A DNA stretch of 64,000 nt, taken from Aureibacillus halotolerans (GTDB lineage: Bacteria; Bacillota; Bacilli; Bacillales; DSM-28697). Positions within the stretch are counted from its first letter, which is position 1; each line of letters starts with the position of its first letter. The position numbers were made by a program, and so were the translations under genes. Shown here in pieces: positions 57,133 through 64,000 of the stretch. The stretch covers positions 1 to 64,000 of the forward strand of contig NZ_SNYJ01000007.1 in assembly GCF_004363045.1 (NCBI RefSeq), given 5' to 3'. The notes under the pieces were generated by a model. That model was not told the origin of the DNA. It saw only the letters and a program-made list of their open reading frames with translations, and did no database searches.

Positions 57133-58032
57133 ATGGATGGCGTTTTGCCACTGTTAAAGCCAGCAGGAATGACCTCAAGACAATGCGTCTCGAAGGTGCA
57201 GCGTCTGCTTGGCGTTAAAAAAGCAGGGCATACCGGGACATTGGATCCCGAGGTGACTGGAGTGCTTCCCATCTGTCTAGGGAAAGGCACAAAGCTCGTT
57301 GAATATTTGACAGGTCATAATAAGACGTATGAGGCTGAAATTACGTTAGGATTTTCAACATCTACTGAGGACGCTGAAGGCGATATCATCGAAGAAGTCG
57401 CAATACATCCAGAAGAAGTTAACGAAAAAAATATTATGTTAACTTTGGAGTCGTTTCAGGGAACCATCATTCAAACTCCACCGATGTATTCTGCAGTTAA
57501 GGTCAATGGGAAACGTTTGTATGAATACGCACGAGAAGGCATTACTGTGGAACGTCCTTCTAGAGAGGTTTCCATTTATGACATCGCTTTGCTTTCTGCG
57601 CCAGTCACAAACGATGGAAGGTGTACGTTCTCGGTCCGTGTCGAATGTTCTAAGGGGACGTACATACGTACACTAGCTGTAGACATTGGAAAAAAGTTAG
57701 CGTATCCAGCGCATATGTCAACACTCGTTCGCTCTTCTTCAGGGCCTTTTACATTGCAAGATTGCACGACGTTTGACAGTATAGAGGCTGGGACGTATAC
57801 CATTATGTCTATAAAAGATGCTTTAGCCGATTTGCCTTTTTGGCAAGCGACGGAAGCTGTGACGCCGAGCATTAAAAATGGGGCTGTGCTGCTTGCTGAG
57901 CAATTGCCTTCATTTACAGACAAGCTTTGTATAGAAACACCTGATTCATCAGTGATTGCCGTCTATATTCATCATCCTGAAAAACCGGGTATGGTCAAAC
58001 CAGACAAAATGATTGTATTAACGAATGATTGA
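57133..58032 (+). CDS. truB: tRNA pseudouridine-55 synthase
   Basis: TruB makes pseudouridine 55 in the T loop of tRNA. The 299-residue protein has MDGVLPLLKPAGMTS, then the catalytic Asp38 in GHTGTLDPEVTGVLP, and YEAEITLGFSTSTEDAEGD. KGTYIRTLAVDIGKKL is the conserved Arg-containing segment. AAAGGGGGCC precedes the ATG. Identification firm. Confidence 0.97.
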   Translation: MDGVLPLLKPAGMTSRQCVSKVQRLLGVKKAGHTGTLDPEVTGVLPICLGKGTKLVEYLTGHNKTYEAEITLGFSTSTEDAEGDIIEEVAIHPEEVNEKNIMLTLESFQGTIIQTPPMYSAVKVNGKRLYEYAREGITVERPSREVSIYDIALLSAPVTNDGRCTFSVRVECSKGTYIRTLAVDIGKKLAYPAHMSTLVRSSSGPFTLQDCTTFDSIEAGTYTIMSIKDALADLPFWQATEAVTPSIKNGAVLLAEQLPSFTDKLCIETPDSSVIAVYIHHPEKPGMVKPDKMIVLTND

Positions 58033-58076
58033 GTAAAACGAGCTAATTTAAACGCAAGCAAAGGTGGCGCAATCCC

Positions 58077-59036
58077 ATGAAGACATACAACATAACGTAT
58101 CCATCCGCATGGACTGCGGAGCAGAGGCAGGCAAAAACGCTAGCGCTTGGTTTTTTTGATGGCGTTCATCTCGGTCATCAAAAGGTGATTGCAACAGCTG
58201 TTGAAGAGGCTAAAAGAAACGACATAAAAAGTGCTGTATTGACATTTTCACCTCATCCTTCAGTTGTGCTTCGTGACCAACAGCACGTAAGTTATTTAAC
58301 CCTTTCTGATGAGAAGAGAAAATTAATTGCTGCCTGTGGCGTTGACGAATTGTATATCATTGAGTTTAATGAAGAGCTGGCCAAGCTCTCGCCAGAAGCG
58401 TTTATCTCTCATTTTATTGATGATTTGAATGTTTCGCATGTTGTGGCAGGTTTTGATTTTTCTTTTGGACATCGAGGCGTAGGGACAATGGACATGCTTC
58501 AAAATGATACATCGCGCTCTTTTGCTGTCACTACTGTAGCCTCTGAAAATGATGACCAAGAAAAAATCAGCTCCACCCGTATTCGTGAGTGCATCCGTCA
58601 AGGCGATATGAAAAAGGCAACAGAGCTGCTTGGTCGACCTTATCAATTGACTGGCACAGTGACAACTGGTGAAGGTCGAGGAAGAACGATTGGTATACCA
58701 ACGGCAAACATTGTCGCCTCTGAGAATTCATTGATCCCAGGGAGAGGCGTGTATGCGGTTTTGGTTTCATCTGAAGCGTTTGAAGGGAAAAAAGGTGGCA
58801 TGTGCAATATTGGCTACAAGCCGACGTTCCATGGTGACAAGAAAACAGACATGCCGTCAATTGAAGTGCATTTGTTTGATTTTGCAGACGACCTATACGA
58901 CAAAGAAATCACGGTTGAATGGCTCGCATACTTGCGCTCTGAGCAGAAATTTTCTTCTGTTGATGACCTGATCGCTCAGCTTGACAAAGATCGGCAAGAC
59001 GCTAGAGAGATCACGAGTGGAACGCATAACTATTAG
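58077..59036 (+). CDS. ribF: bifunctional riboflavin kinase / FAD synthetase
   Basis: RibF (RibC in B. subtilis) makes FMN and FAD; FMN it produces feeds back on riboflavin riboswitches. The 319-residue protein has the adenylyltransferase motif LGFFDGVHLGHQKVI (25-38) and ISSTRIRECIRQGDMKKATE. The kinase domain has GEGRGRTIGIPTANI and CNIGYKPTF. AAAGGTGG precedes the ATG. Normal length. Confidence 0.97.
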   Translation: MKTYNITYPSAWTAEQRQAKTLALGFFDGVHLGHQKVIATAVEEAKRNDIKSAVLTFSPHPSVVLRDQQHVSYLTLSDEKRKLIAACGVDELYIIEFNEELAKLSPEAFISHFIDDLNVSHVVAGFDFSFGHRGVGTMDMLQNDTSRSFAVTTVASENDDQEKISSTRIRECIRQGDMKKATELLGRPYQLTGTVTTGEGRGRTIGIPTANIVASENSLIPGRGVYAVLVSSEAFEGKKGGMCNIGYKPTFHGDKKTDMPSIEVHLFDFADDLYDKEITVEWLAYLRSEQKFSSVDDLIAQLDKDRQDAREITSGTHNY

Positions 59037-59054
59037 TAGAAAAATGAATACCTC

Positions 59055-59083
59055 TTGCTTTTTTGTAGAAATATCGGTATCCT
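59055..59083 (+). promoter_or_regulatory. possible promoter of rpsO
   Basis: TTGCTT (59055-59060) and TATCCT (59078-59083) are 17 bases apart. Matches are 3 of 6 and 4 of 6. The following leader (about 59090-59150) contains AGGAGGATGGGGATA ahead of the true ribosome site and could bind S15, as rpsO leaders often do; no clear fold was found by eye. Confidence 0.3.
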
Positions 59084-59165
59084 TATCCGTGAACCTTTTC
59101 TTGGCATCTGAATCACCAGCTCATGCTAGGAGGATGGGGATATTGTTATAAAGGAGGTGGATAGG

Positions 59166-59435
59166 ATGGCATTGACACAAGAACGTAAAAATGAACTTAT
59201 TGCGGAGTACAAAACGCATGATCAGGACACAGGATCTCCTGAAGTTCAAGTGGCTGTCCTTACGGAGCAAATCAATTCATTAAATGAACATTTGCGCGAG
59301 CACAAAAAGGATCATCACTCACGCCGCGGTCTTTTGAAGATGGTAGGGAAACGACGTAACTTGTTGAACTATCTTCGTAAAAACGACGTAACGCGTTACC
59401 GTGAATTGATTCAAAAACTTGGCTTACGCCGATAA
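59166..59435 (+). CDS. rpsO: 30S ribosomal protein S15
   Basis: S15 binds 16S rRNA helices 20-22 early in assembly. I chose the ATG at 59166 with AAAGGAGGTGG upstream (89 residues). The sequence [40 protein letters not shown] and [20 protein letters not shown] is the family type. A terminator follows, then pnpA. Confidence 0.98.
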   Translation: MALTQERKNELIAEYKTHDQDTGSPEVQVAVLTEQINSLNEHLREHKKDHHSRRGLLKMVGKRRNLLNYLRKNDVTRYRELIQKLGLRR

Positions 59436-59442
59436 TGTACGA

Positions 59443-59470
59443 GAAGCGGGTGGCGACACCCGCTTTTTTC
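59443..59470 (+). terminator. terminator after rpsO
   Basis: AAGCGGGTG pairs perfectly with CACCCGCTT around a GCGA tetraloop, then six T. Confidence 0.9.
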
Positions 59471-59617
59471 CATACGTACAGATGAAAAGCAATAAAGACT
59501 GTTTTATTTGGATACATATCCTCTTTTTGTTAGGTTTTGTACGAATGGGCAACACTATACACAAAACCGTCCATGAATGGCATGTATGATATTGTATTGA
59601 GAGGAGCACTGGATCGA

Positions 59618-61741
59618 ATGAGTAATGAGAAACAAACATTTACGACGGAATGGGCAGGTCGCACGTTAGTCCTTGAAGTTGGCGAGCTCGCTAAGCAAGC
59701 AAGCGGAGCTGTGCTCGTACGGTATGGCGATACGGCGGTTTTGTCCGCAGCCACGGGGTCTCGTGAGCCGAAGGACTTGCCGTTTTTTCCACTAACCGTC
59801 AATTATGAAGAGCGACAGTATGCTGTTGGTAAAATTCCTGGAGGCTTCATCAAGCGTGAAGGTCGTCCAAGTGAAAAGGCGATTCTTGCCAGCCGATTAA
59901 TTGATCGCCCGATCCGCCCTCTGTTTCCAGATGGCTTTCGTTATGAGGTGCAGGTGATTAGTACAGTGATGAGTGTCGATCAGGATTGTTCGTCAGAAAT
60001 GGCAGCGATGCTAGGGTCTTCACTTGCTTTGATGCTCTCAGATATTCCATTTGATGGACCGATTGCTGGCGCAAACGTTGGACGTGTGGATGGGCATTTT
60101 ATTATTAATCCAACACTAGCACAAGCCGAAAAAAGCGATATTCAATTAACAGTAGCCGGAACGAAAGATGCCGTTAATATGGTTGAAGCAGGCGCAAACG
60201 AAGTGCCTGAAGAAATAATGCTTGAAGCGATTCTTTTCGGACATGAGGAAATTAAAAAGCTCATTGCTTTCCAAGAGGAAATCGTCAAAGCTTGTGGCAA
60301 GGAAAAACGCGACGTTGAGCTATTCTCCATTGATGAGGACGTCCAGGAAACAGTGAAAGAACTCGCTGGTCAAACGATCGAGGAAGCGGTTCAAGTGCAT
60401 GAGAAAAAAGCACGTGAACAAGCGATTGCGGATGCCAAAGCCAACGTTATTGTGGCGCTTGAAGAGAAAGAAGCTGAAGATGCCTTCGTGAAACAGGCGA
60501 AAGCCTATATGGATAAAATGGTGAAGGACGAGGTGCGCCGACTCATCACTGTTGAGAAAATTCGCCCAGATGGTCGAAAAGTGGATGAAATTCGTCCGCT
60601 CACGTCTGAAACAGGTAAACTACCTCGTACACATGGCTCTGGTTTATTTACACGTGGACAAACACAGGCGCTTAGCATTTGTACGTTAGGACCACTTGGG
60701 GATATGCAAATCATTGATGGATTGGGCCTTGAAGACTCAAAGCGCTTCATGCATCATTACAACTTTCCGCAATATAGTGTTGGAGAAACAGGACCGCTTC
60801 GCGCACCAGGTCGTCGTGAAATTGGTCATGGCGCTTTAGGAGAGCGAGCATTAGAACCGGTTCTTCCTTCTCAAGAAGACTTTCCATACACCATTCGTCT
60901 CGTAGCTGAAGTGTTGGAATCTAACGGGTCAACGTCACAGGCAAGTATCTGCGCAAGCACTTTGGCAATGATGGATGCGGGTGTGCCAATTACCTCTCCA
61001 GTTGCTGGAATTGCGATGGGATTGGTCAAACAAGGTGAGCATTACACGATCTTATCGGATATTCAAGGTATGGAAGATGCACTTGGGGATATGGACTTTA
61101 AAGTGGCAGGTACAGCAAAAGGGGTTACCGCTCTTCAAATGGACATCAAAATTGATGGGTTGTCGAGAGAGATTCTTGAGGAAGCCTTACAGCAAGCGAA
61201 AAAAGGCCGTATGCATATTCTTTCTCATATGACAGAAACCATTGACACACCTCGTTCAGAGCTTTCTCCATATGCACCAAAAATCTTGATTATGAACATC
61301 AATAAAGACAAGATTCGTGATGTCATTGGGCCAAACGGGAAACAAATCAACAAGATTATTGAAGAAACAGACGTGAAAATTGACATCGAACAGGATGGTA
61401 CGATTTACATTTCCTCCTTGGTTCATGAGCAAAATGAACGCGCGAAACAAATTATTGAAGATCTTGTACGCGAGGTTGAAGTTGGTCAAATGTACCTCGG
61501 CAAGGTAAAGCGAATTGAGAAATTCGGCTGCTTTGTTGAACTATTTAGCGGCAAGGATGGACTTGTTCATATTTCAGAACTGGCAGAAGAACGAGTTGGC
61601 AAAGTAGAGGACGTCGTCTCTATCGGCGATGAAATTCTTGTCAAAGTCACTGAAATTGACCGTCAAGGAAGAGTCAACCTGTCACGAAAAGTCGTTCTGA
61701 AGGAACAAAAAAACAAAGAAAAAGAAGCCAATAAAGACTAA
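59618..61741 (+). CDS. pnpA: polyribonucleotide nucleotidyltransferase (PNPase)
   Basis: PNPase degrades RNA from the 3' end with phosphate. I chose the ATG at 59618 with GAGAGGAG upstream (707 residues). Two RNase PH domains flank a helical domain; [20 protein letters not shown] lies in the second. KH domain: [20 protein letters not shown] (about 565). S1 domain: [20 protein letters not shown] (about 625). A Lys-rich tail ends it. Normal. Confidence 0.98.
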   Translation: MSNEKQTFTTEWAGRTLVLEVGELAKQASGAVLVRYGDTAVLSAATGSREPKDLPFFPLTVNYEERQYAVGKIPGGFIKREGRPSEKAILASRLIDRPIRPLFPDGFRYEVQVISTVMSVDQDCSSEMAAMLGSSLALMLSDIPFDGPIAGANVGRVDGHFIINPTLAQAEKSDIQLTVAGTKDAVNMVEAGANEVPEEIMLEAILFGHEEIKKLIAFQEEIVKACGKEKRDVELFSIDEDVQETVKELAGQTIEEAVQVHEKKAREQAIADAKANVIVALEEKEAEDAFVKQAKAYMDKMVKDEVRRLITVEKIRPDGRKVDEIRPLTSETGKLPRTHGSGLFTRGQTQALSICTLGPLGDMQIIDGLGLEDSKRFMHHYNFPQYSVGETGPLRAPGRREIGHGALGERALEPVLPSQEDFPYTIRLVAEVLESNGSTSQASICASTLAMMDAGVPITSPVAGIAMGLVKQGEHYTILSDIQGMEDALGDMDFKVAGTAKGVTALQMDIKIDGLSREILEEALQQAKKGRMHILSHMTETIDTPRSELSPYAPKILIMNINKDKIRDVIGPNGKQINKIIEETDVKIDIEQDGTIYISSLVHEQNERAKQIIEDLVREVEVGQMYLGKVKRIEKFGCFVELFSGKDGLVHISELAEERVGKVEDVVSIGDEILVKVTEIDRQGRVNLSRKVVLKEQKNKEKEANKD

Positions 61742-61747
61742 CTCCCA

Positions 61748-61773
61748 GGAAGCTAGAACGCTAGCTTCTTTTT
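61748..61773 (+). terminator. terminator after pnpA
   Basis: GAAGCTAG (61749-61756) pairs perfectly with CTAGCTTC (61761-61768) around AACG, then TTTTT. Confidence 0.9.
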
Positions 61774-61831
61774 CATTTGCCTATAGATGGGTAAGTCTGC
61801 AAATCAAAGTTGGGGTTGCTTTTCATACAAG

Positions 61832-61985
61832 CTGTCATACGCTCGCTTTCACCCTAAAGGGCATAAGCGCATCATCGATTCAGAAGTACGATTCGTCGTG
61901 ATTTCTTTTCTACAAGTGCAACATCGATTCGAGAGGACCTCATCGTGTTTTCTTTGCCGCTGGTGTCTCACTAGCGGCTGCCTTT
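61832..61985 (+). repeat. dispersed module A, copy after pnpA
   Basis: Contains CACCCTAAAGGGCATAAGCG, ATCATCGATTCAGAAGTACG, TTCGTCGTGATTTCTT and GCCGCTGGTGTCTCACTAGCGGC, a short hairpin. The CATCG...CGTG(A/T)TTTCTT unit occurs twice in tandem here. It shares these parts with 9381-9510, 37541-37645 and 62509-62605. Confidence 0.65.
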
Positions 61986-62139
61986 GATTTATCCTCTTTT
62001 TTATTGCTCAGGCACGGCTTAAAAAAATTTTGTTATGAAATTTACTCATTCCAGCTGTTTTCATGTGTTGAAGGATTCTTAGCTTCAAAAATGAAGTTTC
62101 ATTTCTTGAGGTGGTGTAAGATAGTAAATGTTGGCATCA

Positions 62140-62325
62140 TCACTTTACTAAATAAGGCTGATATTTTTCTCTATTAGCTCTATCATGCGTTTGGTGTTTT
62201 ATTTCAAACGCAGTTAAGTATTCATAATGCGAAAATGCCCAATGTTCTTCGTTGTATGCATTACGTGGAATCGTTTCATCTCTGCGTTTTTGTGTTCCAT
62301 AATTGGGCTCAAGTCGTTTTCCCAT
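62140..62325 (-). CDS. doubtful small hypothetical protein
   Basis: A 61-residue minus-strand frame starting MGKRLEPNYGTQKRRDETIP and ending NREKYQPYLVK. Its composition is protein-like and I see no nearby competing frame, but the ribosome site (GGAG) is only three bases from the ATG and I know no family. It may be the tail of a lost gene. It stands alone between repeats. Confidence 0.25.
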   Translation of the reverse strand: MGKRLEPNYGTQKRRDETIPRNAYNEEHWAFSHYEYLTAFEIKHQTHDRANREKYQPYLVK

Positions 62326-62368
62326 TTTCTCCGTTATATGAGACAAAGACAAATAAAAACAATGTACG

Positions 62369-62508
62369 CAGAAACAACCATCAGCGTAGTCAAAATACGC
62401 AGACTCCAGCGGGAACAGCGCGAGCTGAAGATCCCGCAGGAAAGCAAAATTCCGAGGAAGCTGAAGCCGTGCCCGCGGAAAGCGAAGTATTTTGACGAAG
62501 CGGCCGTA
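62369..62508 (+). repeat. dispersed structured element B, copy 3
   Basis: Outer arms GTCAAAATAC (62389-62398) and GTATTTTGAC (62487-62496) pair perfectly over 10 bp. The inner hairpin CCAGCGGGA / TCCCGCAGG has one A-A mismatch. AGC-GCGA-GCT is kept in its loop. Module A follows at once. Confidence 0.8.
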
Positions 62509-62605
62509 ATTCCTTTACACCCTAAAGGGCACAAGTCCATCATCGACTCAGAAGTACCTCTCGCCGTGATTTCTTTGCCGCTGGTGTCTCACTGAGTGGC
62601 TGTTT
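62509..62605 (+). repeat. dispersed module A, copy after element B
   Basis: Repeats CACCCTAAAGGGCA, CATCATCGACTCAGAAGTAC, the CGTGATTTCTTTGCCGCTGG and TGTCTCACT parts of the 61.8-kb copy. Together with the B copy before it, it makes the same B-A composite as on the minus strand at 37.5-37.8 kb. The remaining 62606-62795 holds no gene I can support. Confidence 0.65.
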
Positions 62606-62795
62606 TGATTCTTTTTTCTTGCTCAGACATTTCTCCACAAAGGCAAATCAGTGTTTAAGGTGATTTTAACGTTGCGAAAGTAAAATAATTAAGAGGTCCA
62701 ACGACGTGTCGTTGAAAAGCTAGCCTGAAAGCAATGTGTCCAGTTCTGCCTCGTCCTCTGTCTTCATACGATGGGATAAGAGGAGGAAAGGACTC

Positions 62796-63809
62796 ATGAA
62801 ACAAAACGCATTGTCTATGGTCATTTATTTTGTGTTGATTATCGGGATGCTCCCGACCTTGTTTTTGCTTCCACATGTAGAACAATATGTGGAAGCTGTT
62901 AAAGACAAAGAGGCGATAATGGTGTCTGGTGAACCGTCAGAGGACAAGCTTTATGAAGCGGTTCGCAAAAGTGCTGAGAAACGCAATATCCCTCCTGTGA
63001 ATGCAAGAATTGATCGTGTATGGAAGGCTGTTCCTGGGCTAGCTGGCCTGGAAGTTGATATCGAGGCATCAGTAGATCGGATGAGGAAAAGGGGCGTGTT
63101 TGAAGAGCATTTGCTAGTCTTTAAGGAAGTGCAACCAGAAGTCACGTTATCGGATCTTCCACCATCGCCTGTTTACAAAGGGAATGAAGGCAAAAATAAA
63201 GTGGCCTTTTTAATTAATGTTGCTTGGGGAAATGAGTACATTCCTGATATTCTCAGCACATTAAAAGAGCATGGCGTTCATGCAAGTTTTTCTTTAGAAG
63301 GGCGTTGGGCGCGGGAAAACATTGAACTGGCAAGGATGATTGCTCAGAATGGGCATGATATCGGCAATCACTCGTATTCTCACCCTGATATGACTTCGCT
63401 CTCAAAAGCCGAAGCCAAAAAGGAAATCAATCGTACAAATGAGGTCGTTGAGGCTGTGATTGGACAAAGGCCAGTATGGTTTGGACCTCCGAGTGGGGCG
63501 TATAACGAAGTGACCATTCAAGCCGCCGCAGAGGAAGGGATGCGAACTGTTCTATGGACGGTGGATACAATTGACTGGAAAAAACCAAAACCGGATGAAA
63601 TGGTTCAGCGAGTCGATCGCCTCATTCATCCAGCAGCCATCGTTTTAATGCACCCAACGGAGTCGACACGAGACGGACTCGATGCAATGATAGAGAAGAT
63701 AGAAGCCAAACAGCTTGGGATTACCTCCGTATCAGCTTTACTTAGCGAAAGCCGGCGTCCGCAAGTCGCCGAATCATTCATTAGGGATGACTTTTATGTG
63801 GATCGTTGA
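62796..63809 (+). CDS. ylxY: YlxY, polysaccharide deacetylase-like protein without the catalytic Asp pair
   Basis: A 337-residue protein with an N-terminal membrane helix or signal (VIYFVLIIGMLPTLFLLP) and a NodB-type deacetylase domain from about 135. Metal-binding His192 and His196 are present (NHSYSHPDM), and so is IVLMHPTES near the end. The first motif, normally TFDDG, reads LINVAWGNEY (139-148), so both Asp are gone. The Arg of the third motif is replaced too (WFGPPSG). It is probably not a working deacetylase of the usual type. AGAGGAGGAAA precedes the ATG. Confidence 0.9.
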   Translation: MKQNALSMVIYFVLIIGMLPTLFLLPHVEQYVEAVKDKEAIMVSGEPSEDKLYEAVRKSAEKRNIPPVNARIDRVWKAVPGLAGLEVDIEASVDRMRKRGVFEEHLLVFKEVQPEVTLSDLPPSPVYKGNEGKNKVAFLINVAWGNEYIPDILSTLKEHGVHASFSLEGRWARENIELARMIAQNGHDIGNHSYSHPDMTSLSKAEAKKEINRTNEVVEAVIGQRPVWFGPPSGAYNEVTIQAAAEEGMRTVLWTVDTIDWKKPKPDEMVQRVDRLIHPAAIVLMHPTESTRDGLDAMIEKIEAKQLGITSVSALLSESRRPQVAESFIRDDFYVDR

Positions 63810-63854
63810 TACAATATACGTTGATTTTCGATAGTGTGATGAGGAGGAAACGGA

Positions 63855-64000
63855 TTGCTTAGAACACATACATGCAGCAACGGCGTTCGAATTGTTGCAG
63901 AACCCCTACCAAATGTTCAATCAGTCGCATTGGGCCTTTGGATTAAAACCGGATCAAGACATGAGACTGCGTCGCAAAATGGCATGTCTCATTTTTTAGA
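63855..64000 (+). CDS. mlpA: M16 processing-peptidase family protein MlpA, 5' part only
   Basis: The window edge cuts this gene after 48 codons. It starts at TTG with GAGGAGG 9 bases upstream. The translation shows NGVRIVAEPLPNVQSVALGL, WIKTGSRHET and GMSHFL, the typical M16 N-terminus. The zinc motif HxxEH would start at HFL, with the rest beyond the edge. The position after ylxY matches mlpA (ymxG) of B. subtilis. Confidence 0.88.
   Translation, partial: MLRTHTCSNGVRIVAEPLPNVQSVALGLWIKTGSRHETASQNGMSHFL

Noticed and set aside
62227-62595. 122-codon plus-strand frame through element B
   Set aside because: It runs through the repeat (QREQRELKIPQES-type translation recurs at every copy) and has no ribosome site.

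Overview
The window comes from the chromosome of a low-to-mid-GC, endospore-forming-type Bacillota of the family Bacillaceae. The gene order is the classic Bacillus order: dprA-topA-trmFO-xerC-hslV-hslU-codY, then the fla/che operon to sigD-swrB, then rpsB-tsf-pyrH-frr-uppS-cdsA-rseP-proS-polC-rimP-nusA-rnpM-ylxQ-infB-rbfA-truB-ribF-rpsO-pnpA-ylxY-(mlpA). Protein signatures and intergenic repeat style look closest to the Bacillus clausii / alkaliphile side of the family; that placement is an inference. Every confident gene is on the + strand.

Layout. 1-688: intergenic repeats, including a 154-bp direct repeat. 689-9359: a small two-helix membrane protein, DNA uptake and recombination (dprA, xerC), topoisomerase I, tRNA methylation (trmFO), the HslUV protease and the nutrient repressor CodY, closed by a strong terminator. 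9360-10086: dispersed repeats and an AT-rich presumed fla/che promoter region. 10087-37343: 33 fla/che genes with mostly overlapping or tightly spaced ends. They encode rod, MS ring, C ring, export gate, hook, the FlhF/FlhG placement pair, chemotaxis proteins and sigma D, and a terminator follows swrB. 37405-38721: gene-poor DNA with repeats and a possible transposase scrap. 38722-47374: translation factors, UMP kinase, isoprenoid and phospholipid enzymes, site-2 protease and prolyl-tRNA synthetase. 47510-61741: PolC, the nusA-infB operon, rbfA, truB, ribF, rpsO and pnpA. 61742-62795: repeats again. 62796-64000: an inactive-looking polysaccharide deacetylase relative and the start of an M16 peptidase gene cut by the window edge.

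How it works together. The first block links nutrient sensing (CodY) to motility. The fla/che operon builds the flagellum in roughly assembly order and ends with sigD, which drives late flagellar genes elsewhere. The last block is an information-processing cluster for ribosome maturation, transcription elongation, initiation and RNA decay.

Departures from the textbook layout: dxr is absent between cdsA and rseP, and ylxP is absent between infB and rbfA. FlgD has a 130-residue acidic, lysine/arginine-free tail, and the adjacent FlgE has an insert of about 165 residues. CheC has lost the Asn of its first phosphatase site, and HslV lacks the N-terminal Ser described in B. subtilis. The intergenic regions hold a repeat family (called B here) with nested conserved stems and a companion module (A) that is reshuffled from place to place. 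I found no complete mobile element, tRNA, rRNA, CRISPR array or defence system. No clearly new multi-gene system is visible; the most unusual material is the structured repeat family and the FlgD/FlgE pair.
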